A DNA stretch of 64,000 nt from Tautonia plasticadhaerens (GTDB lineage: Bacteria; Planctomycetota; Planctomycetia; Isosphaerales; Isosphaeraceae). The position numbers were made by a program, and so were the translations under genes. The notes under the pieces are model-generated. The model saw nothing but the letters and a program-made list of their open reading frames with translations. It had not been told where the DNA came from and did no database searches. Position 1 is the stretch's first letter. Each line of letters opens with the position of its first letter. The DNA is taken from the NCBI RefSeq assembly GCF_007752535.1, contig NZ_CP036426.1, positions 124,001 to 188,000 on the forward strand, read 5' to 3'. Positions 9,309 to 19,377 of the stretch are shown in pieces.

Positions 9309-10043
9309 ATGCCGATCCACGACTGGAACCGTGTGCCGGCCGGCATCTTCCATGACTTCCGCTTCGGGTGGGTGTCCGAAGTGTGCCGCGCCTTGAACGG
9401 TGGCCTCCTGCCTGCCGGCCTCTACGCAATGGCGGAACGGACGTCCGGGGACCTGGGACCGTTCGGGGGCCCGCCATCGCCCCCGGAGTTGGGGTCTCCG
9501 GGAGCATTCTCGTGCCGGGAACGGCCGCCGAGGGCCCGATTCCATGGCCGACTCGACGAGGCGGCCACCTACGCGAGCATGTCCAAATCCGTCGTCGTCC
9601 GGCTCGAATCCGACCACCGGGTCGTCACCATGGTCGAGCTCGTCTCCCCCGGCAACAAGGCTAGCCGGTATGCCATCGACCAGTTCGCTGCCAAGGCCCG
9701 GCAGGCGATGCAGGACGGGGTCCACCTGCTGATCGTCGACCTCTTCCCCCCCGGCCCACGGGACCCCGGCGGCCTCCACCGGCTGATCTGGGACGAGGGG
9801 GACCGGGGGGGCTTCACCCTCCCCCCCGACGAGCCCCTGGCCTGCATCTCGTACATCGGCGGCCCGGTCCCCCAGCTCTTCCTCGAGCCGATGGCCGTCG
9901 GCCGCCCGCTGCCCGAGGAGATGCCCCTGTTCCTCGACCCCGGGCATTACGTCTCCGTCCCCATCGAGGCCACCTACCGCGCCGCCTTCGACGCCGTCCC
10001 CGAAGTCTGGAGGGACGCCCTCTCCTCCCCCCCCTCGGCATGA
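9309..10043 (+). CDS. DUF4058-like conserved protein
   Basis: This is a 244-aa cytoplasmic-looking protein beginning MPIHDWNRVPAGIFHDFR, the usual beginning of a planctomycete/acidobacterial family related to DUF4058. A second block, VVTMVELVSPGNKASRYAIDQFAAKARQAM (split here by position, about residues 105-138), matches the conserved core IEI(V/L)SPxNK of that group, which may have a PD-(D/E)xK-like fold. The family has no established function. The start ATG 9309 is fixed by this conserved N-terminus. It lies 68 bp after the preceding gene. Confidence 0.8.
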   Translation: MPIHDWNRVPAGIFHDFRFGWVSEVCRALNGGLLPAGLYAMAERTSGDLGPFGGPPSPPELGSPGAFSCRERPPRARFHGRLDEAATYASMSKSVVVRLESDHRVVTMVELVSPGNKASRYAIDQFAAKARQAMQDGVHLLIVDLFPPGPRDPGGLHRLIWDEGDRGGFTLPPDEPLACISYIGGPVPQLFLEPMAVGRPLPEEMPLFLDPGHYVSVPIEATYRAAFDAVPEVWRDALSSPPSA

Positions 10044-10369
10044 CCCCGGTCGGGAACCCCTCCCCCGCCAACCACTTCGGAGAGCCCGACGTCTCTCGCC
10101 GGCGTCCGCCCCCGATCCGCCCCGCCGGCCGGCTCCCGCCGCCCGTGATCGGCATCCTGGGGTGGTTGCGAAGCCTGTGCGAAATTGGCAGACTGTCCGG
10201 CTTGGATATCCGGCGCGGCAGGTTTTCGAAGCCCTTGAATCCTCGCATGGGTGATTGGTAGCTTCGTGTCCGGTCGGCGGCGAGGCCAGGGAACCGGGGC
10301 GGCGGATTCGCCCCGATCGGCGACGCCCCCGGCGTGCAAGGCGCCGGGGGCCACAGCGAGGATCCAGCG
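10044..10369. other. leader region of the giant repeat gene, with a 9-bp hairpin
   Basis: This is a 326-bp non-coding region that is slightly less GC-rich than its surroundings between 10160 and 10270. A weak plus-strand promoter candidate is TTGGCA at 10185-10190 and TATCCG at 10207-10212 (16-bp spacer). A perfect 9-bp inverted repeat (10326-10334 with 10342-10350, 7-nt loop) ends 19 bases before the start codon, in what should be the 5' untranslated leader. It could affect translation. No known riboswitch was recognised. Confidence 0.4.
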
Positions 10370-13300
10370 ATGAGCAGCAGACGAGGTCGCCGGGGTGCGG
10401 CGGGACGGGCTTCCCGGGGCGGCTTCCGGGTCGAGCGGCTGGAGCCGAGGCAGCTGCTGGCGACCTTCGACGTGACCTCGACGGCCGACTCCGGCGCGGG
10501 GACGCTCCGGGAGGCGATCACCCTGGCCAACCTGACGGCCGAGGCGGACACGATCCGCTTCGACCTCGGCGGCTCGGGCGTCCGGACGATCGCCGTCACC
10601 TCGGCCCTGCCGATCGTCACCGCGCCGCTGGTCATCGACGGCGCGACGCAGCCGGGCTTCAACCCCGCCTCGCCGACCCCGGTGGTCTTCCTCAACGGCG
10701 TCTCCACCGCCGGCATGGCCGACGGCCTGGCCTTCGCCCCGGGGGCGGCCGGCTCGGTGATCCGGGGCCTGGCGATCGGCCGGTTCGGCGGCGACGGCAT
10801 CGAGGTCCAGGCCTCCGACGTCCTGATCGTCGGCAACCACATCGGGGCCGACGCCGCCGGGACGGCCGCCGCCATGAACTTCGGGGCCGGCGTCCGGGTC
10901 GTTGGCGCCTCGGGGGTGTCGATCGGGGGGGCCACCGCGTCTCCGTTCAGCCCCGGGGCGGTCGGCAACGTGATCTCGGCGAACGTCGGCGACAACATCC
11001 GGCTCGAAGGCGCCTCCGGGGCCGTCGTGCTGGGCAACTTCCTCGGCACCGACCGCTCCGGCACGGTCGCCCTCCGGGATCCGGCCTCCGGGGGCCACGG
11101 GGTCCGGATCGTCGGCGGCTCGGGGCACGTCGTCGGCGGCCCGACGCCCGGCGAGGGGAACCTGATCTCGGGCAACGGCATCAACGGCGTCGAGGTCGAC
11201 GGCGGCTCCGGAGTCCTCGTCTCCGGCAATCGGATCGGCACCACGGCCGACGGCTTGGCCCTGCTCGGCAACGAGAACCAGGGGGTCCGGCTCCGCAACG
11301 GGGCGACCGGCAACACGGTCGGCGGACGGAACGCCTCGGCCTTCGCCCTCTCGGCCGGCAACCTGATCGCCGGTCACCGGGACGACGAGGTCCGGGTCGC
11401 GGACCCGGGCACCTCCGGGAACCTCGTCGTCGGCAACTTCCTCGGCGTCGACCGCACGGGCTCGGCCGGGCTGCCCAGCGGGGACTCGGGGGTCGAGCTG
11501 AACAACGCCCCGGGCAACACCGTCGGCGGCGCCGACCCGAGGCTCGGCAACGTGATCTCGGGCAACCGGGGGGACGGCATCCTCGTCATCGGCCCCGGGG
11601 CGTCGGGGAACCTCATCCAGGGCAACCGGATCGGCACCAACGCGGCCGGGACCGCGGCCATCTCCAACGTCACCGAGGACGGCATCGAGATCAACGGCGC
11701 CCCGGACACCACCGTCGGCGGGGCCGCCGCCGGGGTCGGCAACCTGATCTCGGGCAATGAGAACCAGGGCATCCGCCTCCGCAACGGCCCGACCGGGTCC
11801 CTGATCCAGGGCAACCTCATCGGCACCGACGCCGCCGGGACGGCCGCCATCCCCAACGGCGAGAACGGCATCCTGCTGGAGGGCGGGGCCTCGTCCGGGG
11901 CCTCGAACAACACGATCGGCGGCGTGAACGCCTCGGCCGGGGTCCTGTCGGCCGGCAACCTGATTTCGGGCAACGGCCGCAACGGCGTCCGGGTCGTCGG
12001 CGCCGGCAGCTCGGGCAACGTCGTGCTCGGCAATTTCCTGGGGACCGACCGCCTCGGCACCCTCGCCCTGGGCAACTCGATCCACGGCGTCCTGCTCGAC
12101 GGCGCCCCCGGCAACACGATCGGCGGGGCGAACATCGGGTTGCAGCCGTTCGCGCTGCGGGCCGGCAACCTCGCCTCGGGCAACGGCGGGGACGGCATCC
12201 GCCTGGCCCTGCTGCTCGACGGCCAGGGCCAGCCGGTCTCGGCCAGCTCGGACAACCTGGTGGTCGGCAACTACGCCGGGACGAACGCCTCCGGCTCGGG
12301 GGCGATCCCGAACCAGGGTGCGGGCGTCGCGGTGCTCGGCGACTCCGCCTCGGCAGGATCCCTCTCCGGCAACACGATCGGCGGGGCGAACGAGGCGGTG
12401 CCGGGGGCGACCCGGGGGAACCTGATCTCGGGCAACGCCCGGCTCGGCCTGCTGCTCCGGGGGGGGGCGGTCTCGGGGAACCTGGCCCTGGGGAACCGGA
12501 TCGGCACCAACGCGGCCGGCACCGTGGCCGTGCCCAACGGCCGGGCGCCGTCGACCGGCGGCCCGATCGACGCCGACCAGGGCATCGGCGTGCTGATCGA
12601 CGGCGGGGCCTCGGCGAACACGGTCGGGCAGGGGAACCTCGTCTCGGGGAACATCCACGCGGGGGTCGTGATCGACGGCAGCCCGTCGAACGCCGTCTCC
12701 GGCTCCCGGATCGGCACCAACCTCGCCGGGACCGGCCCGATCGGCAACGGCATCGGCAGCCCCTTGCCGAACGGCGCCACCGACCCGACCGAGCTGGACG
12801 GCAACGGCGTCCTGCTCCGGGACGGCGCGACCGGCAACACGATCGGCGGCACCAACGCCGACCCCTCGGTGCTCACCGGCGGCAACCTCGTCTCGGGGAA
12901 CCTCGGCGACGGCGTGGCCGTGCACGGCGCCGGGACGTCGGGGAACCTGATCGCCGGCAACCGGATCGGCACCGACCTGGCCGGGACGGCCGCGATCGGC
13001 AACGCGCTGGACGGCGTGGAGGTGGCCGGGGCCGGGTCGACCACGATCGGCGGCGTCTCGCCGGGCCTCCGCAACGTGATCTCGGGCAACGGCAGCGACG
13101 GGGTCGAGCTGGAGCGGGGGACCTCGGACGCCCTGGTCCTGGGCAACTTCATCGGCACCGATGCGTCGGGCTCGGCGGCGGTCGGCAACGGCTCCGACGG
13201 CGTCTCCGTCTTCGACGCCTCCGGCAACCTCGTGGCCGGCAACCTCGTCTCCGGCAACGGCCTGGACGGGGTCCGGATCCGGGACCTGCTGGCGACCCCC

Positions 13301-16300
13301 GGCATCCCGACCTCCGGCAACCGGGTGCTGGGCAACTTCATCGGCACCGACGCCTCGGGGACCGTCGCGCTGGGCAACGACGACGACGGCGTGCAGGTCG
13401 TCGCCTCGTCCGGCAACACGATCGGCGGCGTCGAACCGGCGGAGGCCAACCTCATCTCCGGCAACCGCAGCTACGGCGTGGTCGTCGGCGACGGCGACGG
13501 CACCACCTCGGGCAACCTCGTGCTCGGCAATCGGGTCGGCACCACCGCCTCGGGGGACTCGGCCCTGGGCAACGCCCAGGACGGCGTCCTGCTGGCCCGG
13601 GGGGCGACGCGCAACACGATCGGCGGGGTGAACGCGGGGCCCGGCACCCGGACGGCCGGCAACCTCGTCTCCGGCAACGGCGGGTCGGGGATCCGGGTGC
13701 TCGGCGACCAGTCCCGGGAGAACCTGCTGCTGGGCAACTTCATCGGCACCGACGCCGACGGGTCCTCGGCCGTCGGCAACGGGCTCGACGGCGTCCGGGT
13801 CGAGGGGAGGCCCTCGAACACGATCGGCGGCACCAACGCCGGGCCCGGGGTCCTCACGGCCGGCAACCTCGTCTCGGGGAACCTCGGGGTCGGGATCCGG
13901 CTGATCGGCGGCGGGGCCTCGGCGAACCTGGCCTTGGGGAACTTCATCGGCACCGACGCCTCGGGATCCGACGAGGTCGGCAACGCCGGGGACGGCATCC
14001 GGGTCGAGGCGGCCCCGGGCAACACGATCGGCGCCTCCAACGGGGCGACCGCCTCGCTGGTCGCCGGCAACCTCGTCTCCGGCAACCTCGGGTCCGGGAT
14101 CCGGCTCTCGGGCCCCGGCGCCTCGGGCACCTTCGTGCTCGGCAACTTCGTCGGCACCGACGCCCCGGGGGCCGCCGGCCTCGGCAACCAGGGCCCCGGG
14201 ATCGTCCTCGACCGGGCCTCGGCCAACACGATCGGCGCCGCCAACGGGGCCCCCGGGGCCCTGGTGGCGGGGAACCTCGTCTCGGGCAACGGCGGCGACG
14301 GCGTGATCGTGACCGGCGAGGGGGCCTCGGCGAACTGGATCCTCGGCAACTTCGTCGGCACGGACGCCGGGGGCTCCTCCCGCGTCGGCAACGCCGTGGC
14401 CGGGGTCCGGATCGCCGCCTCGGGCAACTCGGTCGGGGTGGCGGGGGTGGGCAACGTCCTCTCGGGCAACCTCGGCGACGGCCTGGCGATCTCCGCCCCG
14501 ATGACCTCGGCCCGGGCCAACCTCATCGGCACCGACGCGACCGGGACGGGCGGCCTCGGCAACGGCGGGGACGGCGTCCGGATCTCCTCGAGCATGATGA
14601 ACACGATCGGCGGCAACGCCGACGGCCTGCGCAACGTCATCTCCGGGAACGCCGGGGCCGGGGTCCGGGTCGCCGGGGCGGGCGCCTCGCTGAACATCGT
14701 CGCCGGCAACCGGATCGGCACCGACCGGGCCGGGACGATCGCCCTGGGGAACTCGGTCGGCGTGCTGGTCACCGGGGGATCCACCAACAACGCGATCGGC
14801 GACGGCAACGTCCTCTCGGGCAACCGCGGCGACGGCGTCCGGATCGAGGGGGCCGGCGGCGGCGGGACCGAGAACGCGGTGGCCGGCAACTTCATCGGCC
14901 TCGGCCCCGACGGCTCGACCCCGGTCGGCAACGGGGGGGACGGCGTCCGGGTCGTCGACGCGGCCCGCAACACGATCGGCAGCAACCTCGCATCGGCCAA
15001 CGGCGGCTTCGGCGTCGCGCTGGTCGGCCCCGGGGCGACGACGAATTTCGTCCAGTCGAACCGGGTCGGCACCGGGGACGCGGGCCTGCTCGGCCGGGGC
15101 AACGCCGCCGGGGGGATCCTCGTCGAGGACGCCCCCGGCAACCTCGTCGGCGGGCCGGTGGCGGCCGAGGGGAACATCGTCTCGGCGAACCTCGGCTCGG
15201 GGATCGAGATCCGGGGGCCGGGCGCCTCGGGGAACCTCGTCGCCGGCAACGTCATCGGCCTGGCCGCCACCGGGGCCGCCCCGCTGGGCAACTCGGGGGA
15301 CGGCATCGCCCTGCTCGACGGCGCCTCGGCCAACACGATCGGCGGCGAGGTGGCCGCGGCCGGCAACGTCGTCTCGGGCAACTCCCGGGACGGCGTGGTC
15401 CTGGCCGGGGGGGCGACCCGCAACGTCCTCTCCGGCAACCTCATCGGCACCGACGCCGCCGGGGGCCGGGCGCTCGGCAACGGCTCCTCCGGGGTCCGGA
15501 TCTCCGACGCCCCCGACAACACCCTCGGCGGCCGGGCGAACCTGATCTCCGGCAACGGTGCGTTCGGCGTCGCGGTCGCCGGGCCCGGGGCCTCGGGCAA
15601 CGTCGTCTCCGGGAACCTGATCGGCACCGACCTGGCCGGGTCGGCCCCCCTGGGCACCCAGCGGGTCGGCCTGGTGATCCTCGACGCCCCGGGCAACCGG
15701 GTCGTCGACGGCAACCTCGTCGCCGGGCACCTGGGGGACGGCCTCCAGCTCATCGGCCCCGGCGCCTCGGGGAACCTCGTCGAGGGGAACCTGATCGGCA
15801 CCGACGAGTCCGGCTCGGGCGGCCTGGGCAACGCCCGGGGCGTCTTCCTCGACGGCGCCCCCGGCAACACCCTCCGGGCCAACACCGTGGCCGGCAACCT
15901 CGGCGACGGCGTCGTGCTGCTCAACGGCGCCTCGGGCAACCTGCTGTCGGGGAACCTCGTCGGCCTGGCCGGCGAGGGCGGGGCGGTGACGAGGGGCAAC
16001 CTCAGCGGCGTCCTGATCGTCGGGGCCGACGGCAACACGCTCGACGCCAACGTCCTCTCGGGCAACCGGGGCTTCGGCGCCGCGTTGGCCGGCACCTCGG
16101 GCAACGTGCTCTCGGGCAACCTGATCGGCGTCGACCCCGGGGGCACCCGGGCCAGGCCCAACGCCCTGCACGGCGTGATGGTCTTCGCCGCCTCGGGCAA
16201 CACCCTCTCGGCCAACGTCGTCTCGGCCAACGGGCTCTACGGCGTCGAGCTGCGGGGGGGCTCGTCGGGCAACCTGCTGGCGGAGAACCTCGTCGGCACC

Positions 16301-18349
16301 GACCGGTCCGGCTCCTCCCCGCTCGGCAACGCCAGCGACGGCGTCCACCTCGACGGCGCCGGGGGCAACACCCTCTCGGCCAACGTCATCTCGGCGAACC
16401 TGCTGGACGGCGTGAAGCTGATCAACGACTCCCCCAACAACACCCTGGCCGGCAACCTGATCGGCACGGACCGCACCGGGTCCGCCCGGCTCGGGAACCA
16501 GGGCAGCGGCATCCTGATCGCCGGGGCCTCGAACAACCTGATGCGGGGGAACGTGACCTCGGGCAACCGGGGCTTCGGGGTCGGCATCGCCGGGGCCTCG
16601 GGCAACGTGGTGGCCGAGGGCCTGGTGGGCACCGACGCGGCCGGCACCGTCGGCCTGGGCAACGGCCTCTCGGGCATCCTGCTGCTCAACGCCTCGCGGA
16701 ACTCCGTGCTCGACTCCGTCGTCTCCGCCAACGGGGCGGGCGACATCCGGGGCAACGTCCGGATCGACGGCCCGGGGGCCACCGGCAACCAGGTCCTCGG
16801 CAGCCGGATCGGCACCGACCGCCCCGGCGCCCGGTCGCTCGACCCCAACCTCGGGGGTGTCCGCCAGCGAGACCCCGAGTTCCCGGCCGACGGCACCCCC
16901 TCCCCCGGCAACCGCACCACCTTCGACCCCCGCAACGACGGCGTCGTCATCGCCGGGGGGGCCTCGGCCAACTCGATCGGCGGCACGGGGGGCGGCCAGG
17001 GGAACCAGATCTCGGGCAACCGGATCGGCGTCTACGTCCGGGACCGGTCGGGCGGCAACGTCCTGGTCGGCAACCGGATCGGCACCAATCCCGACGGGAC
17101 GTCTCCCCTGCCCAACGGCGACGGCGTGATCGTCCTGAACTCCTCCGGCAACACGATCGGCGGCCTCGGCGCCTCCTCCCGGAACGTCATCTCGGGCAAC
17201 CTGGAGGCGGGCGTCCGCCTGACCAGCCTCGCCTTCGAGGGGCCCCGGGCCCCGGCCGCCGGCAACGTGGTGGCGGGGAATTACATCGGCACCAATGCCG
17301 CCGGGGACGCCGCCGTCCCCAACCGCCAGGGGGTCTTCGTCTACGGCGCCTCGAACAACCAGATCGGCCTCGGCTCGTTCGCCGACGCCGACGGCGGCGG
17401 CAACCTCCTCTCGGGCAACACCGAGGTCGGCGTCCAGATCCTCAACGCCGACACGATCAACGCCCAGACCGTCGCCACCGACGCCGGCCCGGCGATCGTC
17501 CCGTCGCCCTCGGCCGAGGGCGCGGTCACCTCGGGGAACGTCGTGGCCGGCAACCGGATCGGCTCGGACGCCTCCGGCACGGCCCGGGTGCCGAACTACC
17601 AGGGCGTCTTCCTCAGCGACGCCCCCGGCAACGCCGTCGTCGACAACCTGATCGGCGGCAACGTCCAGGTCGGGTTGAACCTCACCGCGTTCAACGCCGT
17701 GGGCAACTTCGTCGGCGGCAACCGGATCGGCCCCGACATCGCCGGCAACCTCGGGCCGCTGGCCAACGGCTTCGGCGACCCCAACGGCCTGGGCACCGGC
17801 ATCCTGCTCAACCAGGTCCTCGACGGCGCCAACACGATCGCCCCCACCAACGACCTGAGGGGCAACACCACCGCCCAGACCCGGACCCGGACCATCGCCT
17901 CCGGCCCGTTCGTCGAGGGGGTGATCCCGATCGTCGACCCGGCCACCGGAGTGCTGACCCGGGTCGACGTCCGGATCAACGGCTACCTCTCCCGGGACGC
18001 CTCCGTCACCCTGAACCCGGCCAACTACGCCATCGAGCCGATCGGGGGTTCCGGGCCGATCGCCCTGGCGTCGATCACCTATGATGAGGTGGCCCGGCTC
18101 GTCTCGATCACCCCCGCCTCCCCCCTGCCCGCCGGCTCCTCCTTCCGCCTGACCCTGGTCGGCCTGGCCCCCGGCGGCCTCCGGTCCCGGACCGGCCCCG
18201 GCGCCCCCCCGGCCTTCCTGGACGGCAACCTCGACTCCCGGGCCGGCGGCGACTTCGTCCAGGTCGTCAACGTGCCCGCCCGATCGGCCTCGGCGGCGAT
18301 GACCGCGAGGGCCGTCGACGCCCTGCTCGACCTCGGCGACCCGACCTGA
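10370..18349 (+). CDS. giant secreted beta-helix repeat protein with LEPR-type N-terminus
   Basis: This 2659-aa protein starts at ATG 10370. A basic N-terminus is followed by the planctomycete sorting motif LEPRQLLA (residues 24-31) and a CSLREAI-like segment (STADSGAGTLREAITLAN, about residues 37-54). The body, to about residue 2465, is made of about 36 imperfect repeats of about 70 residues. Each combines GNxIGTDxxGTxALGN, NTIGG and GNLISGN blocks, the Asn/Gly ladder pattern of right-handed parallel beta-helix (NosD/pectate-lyase-like) proteins. A C-terminal Ig/SwmB-like segment follows (SITPASPLPAGSSFRLTL). It is most likely a surface or secreted filament, adhesin or polysaccharide-binding protein. 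No catalytic site was recognised. A continuous antisense frame also covers this gene but is a by-product of its repetitive codon pattern. Confidence 0.93.
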   Translation: MSSRRGRRGAAGRASRGGFRVERLEPRQLLATFDVTSTADSGAGTLREAITLANLTAEADTIRFDLGGSGVRTIAVTSALPIVTAPLVIDGATQPGFNPASPTPVVFLNGVSTAGMADGLAFAPGAAGSVIRGLAIGRFGGDGIEVQASDVLIVGNHIGADAAGTAAAMNFGAGVRVVGASGVSIGGATASPFSPGAVGNVISANVGDNIRLEGASGAVVLGNFLGTDRSGTVALRDPASGGHGVRIVGGSGHVVGGPTPGEGNLISGNGINGVEVDGGSGVLVSGNRIGTTADGLALLGNENQGVRLRNGATGNTVGGRNASAFALSAGNLIAGHRDDEVRVADPGTSGNLVVGNFLGVDRTGSAGLPSGDSGVELNNAPGNTVGGADPRLGNVISGNRGDGILVIGPGASGNLIQGNRIGTNAAGTAAISNVTEDGIEINGAPDTTVGGAAAGVGNLISGNENQGIRLRNGPTGSLIQGNLIGTDAAGTAAIPNGENGILLEGGASSGASNNTIGGVNASAGVLSAGNLISGNGRNGVRVVGAGSSGNVVLGNFLGTDRLGTLALGNSIHGVLLDGAPGNTIGGANIGLQPFALRAGNLASGNGGDGIRLALLLDGQGQPVSASSDNLVVGNYAGTNASGSGAIPNQGAGVAVLGDSASAGSLSGNTIGGANEAVPGATRGNLISGNARLGLLLRGGAVSGNLALGNRIGTNAAGTVAVPNGRAPSTGGPIDADQGIGVLIDGGASANTVGQGNLVSGNIHAGVVIDGSPSNAVSGSRIGTNLAGTGPIGNGIGSPLPNGATDPTELDGNGVLLRDGATGNTIGGTNADPSVLTGGNLVSGNLGDGVAVHGAGTSGNLIAGNRIGTDLAGTAAIGNALDGVEVAGAGSTTIGGVSPGLRNVISGNGSDGVELERGTSDALVLGNFIGTDASGSAAVGNGSDGVSVFDASGNLVAGNLVSGNGLDGVRIRDLLATPGIPTSGNRVLGNFIGTDASGTVALGNDDDGVQVVASSGNTIGGVEPAEANLISGNRSYGVVVGDGDGTTSGNLVLGNRVGTTASGDSALGNAQDGVLLARGATRNTIGGVNAGPGTRTAGNLVSGNGGSGIRVLGDQSRENLLLGNFIGTDADGSSAVGNGLDGVRVEGRPSNTIGGTNAGPGVLTAGNLVSGNLGVGIRLIGGGASANLALGNFIGTDASGSDEVGNAGDGIRVEAAPGNTIGASNGATASLVAGNLVSGNLGSGIRLSGPGASGTFVLGNFVGTDAPGAAGLGNQGPGIVLDRASANTIGAANGAPGALVAGNLVSGNGGDGVIVTGEGASANWILGNFVGTDAGGSSRVGNAVAGVRIAASGNSVGVAGVGNVLSGNLGDGLAISAPMTSARANLIGTDATGTGGLGNGGDGVRISSSMMNTIGGNADGLRNVISGNAGAGVRVAGAGASLNIVAGNRIGTDRAGTIALGNSVGVLVTGGSTNNAIGDGNVLSGNRGDGVRIEGAGGGGTENAVAGNFIGLGPDGSTPVGNGGDGVRVVDAARNTIGSNLASANGGFGVALVGPGATTNFVQSNRVGTGDAGLLGRGNAAGGILVEDAPGNLVGGPVAAEGNIVSANLGSGIEIRGPGASGNLVAGNVIGLAATGAAPLGNSGDGIALLDGASANTIGGEVAAAGNVVSGNSRDGVVLAGGATRNVLSGNLIGTDAAGGRALGNGSSGVRISDAPDNTLGGRANLISGNGAFGVAVAGPGASGNVVSGNLIGTDLAGSAPLGTQRVGLVILDAPGNRVVDGNLVAGHLGDGLQLIGPGASGNLVEGNLIGTDESGSGGLGNARGVFLDGAPGNTLRANTVAGNLGDGVVLLNGASGNLLSGNLVGLAGEGGAVTRGNLSGVLIVGADGNTLDANVLSGNRGFGAALAGTSGNVLSGNLIGVDPGGTRARPNALHGVMVFAASGNTLSANVVSANGLYGVELRGGSSGNLLAENLVGTDRSGSSPLGNASDGVHLDGAGGNTLSANVISANLLDGVKLINDSPNNTLAGNLIGTDRTGSARLGNQGSGILIAGASNNLMRGNVTSGNRGFGVGIAGASGNVVAEGLVGTDAAGTVGLGNGLSGILLLNASRNSVLDSVVSANGAGDIRGNVRIDGPGATGNQVLGSRIGTDRPGARSLDPNLGGVRQRDPEFPADGTPSPGNRTTFDPRNDGVVIAGGASANSIGGTGGGQGNQISGNRIGVYVRDRSGGNVLVGNRIGTNPDGTSPLPNGDGVIVLNSSGNTIGGLGASSRNVISGNLEAGVRLTSLAFEGPRAPAAGNVVAGNYIGTNAAGDAAVPNRQGVFVYGASNNQIGLGSFADADGGGNLLSGNTEVGVQILNADTINAQTVATDAGPAIVPSPSAEGAVTSGNVVAGNRIGSDASGTARVPNYQGVFLSDAPGNAVVDNLIGGNVQVGLNLTAFNAVGNFVGGNRIGPDIAGNLGPLANGFGDPNGLGTGILLNQVLDGANTIAPTNDLRGNTTAQTRTRTIASGPFVEGVIPIVDPATGVLTRVDVRINGYLSRDASVTLNPANYAIEPIGGSGPIALASITYDEVARLVSITPASPLPAGSSFRLTLVGLAPGGLRSRTGPGAPPAFLDGNLDSRAGGDFVQVVNVPARSASAAMTARAVDALLDLGDPT
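10838..17767 (+). repeat. coding tandem repeat array, about 36 units of about 70-75 codons
   Basis: I counted 36 occurrences of the block [FLRVYH]-x-G-[TAVLS]-x-x-x-x-G-x-x-x-x-x-N, from HIGADAAGTAAAMN at the start to RIGPDIAGNLGPLAN at the end. Most units also contain NTIGG and GNL(I/V)SGN. Units are diverged rather than identical, and spacing varies because some carry insertions (for example around 12580 and 16860). This looks like old duplication and divergence rather than recent slippage. Confidence 0.85.
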
Positions 18350-18453
18350 CCCGGACCGGGCGGGGCTCCTGGCGTCCCGCCCTCGGATCCCGTAGAACGG
18401 GGGGACGCCGCGGGGCGGCCCGGTCGTCGATCCGATCAACCGGGGGAGATCCG

Positions 18454-18717
18454 ATGGGCCATCGACGGTTGTCCTGCCTCCTCCTCGCCCTCCTGGCGGC
18501 CTCGGCGCCGGCCGACGCGTGCCCGGTCTGCGACCGGGAGACGGGCCGGCGGGTGAGGGCCGGCCTCGCCGACGAGGACCTGGGCCGCAACGTGCTGGCC
18601 ACGGCCCTGCCGTTCGGGATCTTCCTCGGCGTCGCCGCCGCCCTCCACTTCGGCCTGCCCGCCCGTCGGGGAGGCCCCCCGGGGCCGGGCCCGGCGACGG
18701 GTCCCGAATCCTCCTGA
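18454..18717 (+). CDS. small membrane protein upstream of DUF2243
   Basis: This is an 87-aa protein with a signal peptide (residues 1-22, LSCLLLALLAASAPADA) followed directly by a CPVCDRETG motif (Cys-Pro-x-Cys) and one membrane helix near residues 47-66. The CxxC pair could be a redox or metal site, or the first Cys could be lipidated, but no family was recognised. It ends 17 bp before the DUF2243 gene and is almost certainly co-transcribed with it. Confidence 0.7.
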   Translation: MGHRRLSCLLLALLAASAPADACPVCDRETGRRVRAGLADEDLGRNVLATALPFGIFLGVAAALHFGLPARRGGPPGPGPATGPESS

Positions 18718-18734
18718 CCCCCGAGGTGGCCGAC

Positions 18735-19244
18735 ATGGCCGACATGGCAGGCCGCACCAACCGCGGGCCCCTGATCTCGGCCGGGACGCTGCTCGGCGTC
18801 GGCATGGGGGGCTTCGTCGACGGCATCCTCTTCCACCAGATCCTCCAGCTCCACAACATGATCTCGGCGAGGAGGCCGGTCACGGATCTGGTCAGCGCCG
18901 AGATCAACATGGCCTGGGACGGCCTCTTCCACGCCTTCACCTGGGCGATGACGGCCCTCGGCCTGGCCCTGCTCTGGCGGGCCGGGCTGAGGGCGGACGT
19001 CCCCTGGTCGACCCGGACCTTCGTCGGCTCGCTGCTGCTCGGCGCCGGGCTGTTCAACCTCGTCGAGGGGCTCATCGACCACCACCTCCTCGGGGTCCAC
19101 CACGTCGTCGAGGCGCTCGGCGTGTCGGCCTGGGACTTCGCCTTCCTCGCCTCGGGGGTGGTGCTGATCCTCGCCGGGTGGGCGTCCATCCGGTCCGGCC
19201 GGGGCGACTCGACCCCCCGGGGGCATCCGGGAGGGCCCTCCTGA
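18735..19244 (+). CDS. DUF2243 membrane protein
   Basis: This is a 169-aa integral membrane protein with four predicted helices. It shows the DUF2243 pattern: GVGMGGFVDGILFHQILQLHNM in the first half (about residues 23-44) and NLVEGLIDHHLLGVHHV in the second. The conserved His and Asp residues (FHQxLQLHN, DHHxLGxHHV) lie at helix ends and could bind a metal or heme, but no function is established. The start is ATG 18735, with ATG 18744 possible. It follows the small CPVCD protein gene. Confidence 0.85.
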   Translation: MADMAGRTNRGPLISAGTLLGVGMGGFVDGILFHQILQLHNMISARRPVTDLVSAEINMAWDGLFHAFTWAMTALGLALLWRAGLRADVPWSTRTFVGSLLLGAGLFNLVEGLIDHHLLGVHHVVEALGVSAWDFAFLASGVVLILAGWASIRSGRGDSTPRGHPGGPS

Positions 19245-19377
19245 GGCCCTGCCCCCGGGCGGGTGCTATGCTTGGGCGTCGGGGCGAGAGGACGGAGCGG
19301 CCCCGGTCGTCGGATCGGCGAGGGCGATGAGGAGGCACGCGAGGCCGGTCCTGCCCTCCCGACGCGGGACCTCTCCC

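Noticed and set aside
9974-19189. Minus-strand open frame of over 3000 codons
   Set aside because: It is antisense to a clearly real repeat gene, has no start-proximal ribosome site, no domain, and Val/Asp/Arg/Ala-biased low-complexity translation that mirrors the sense codons.
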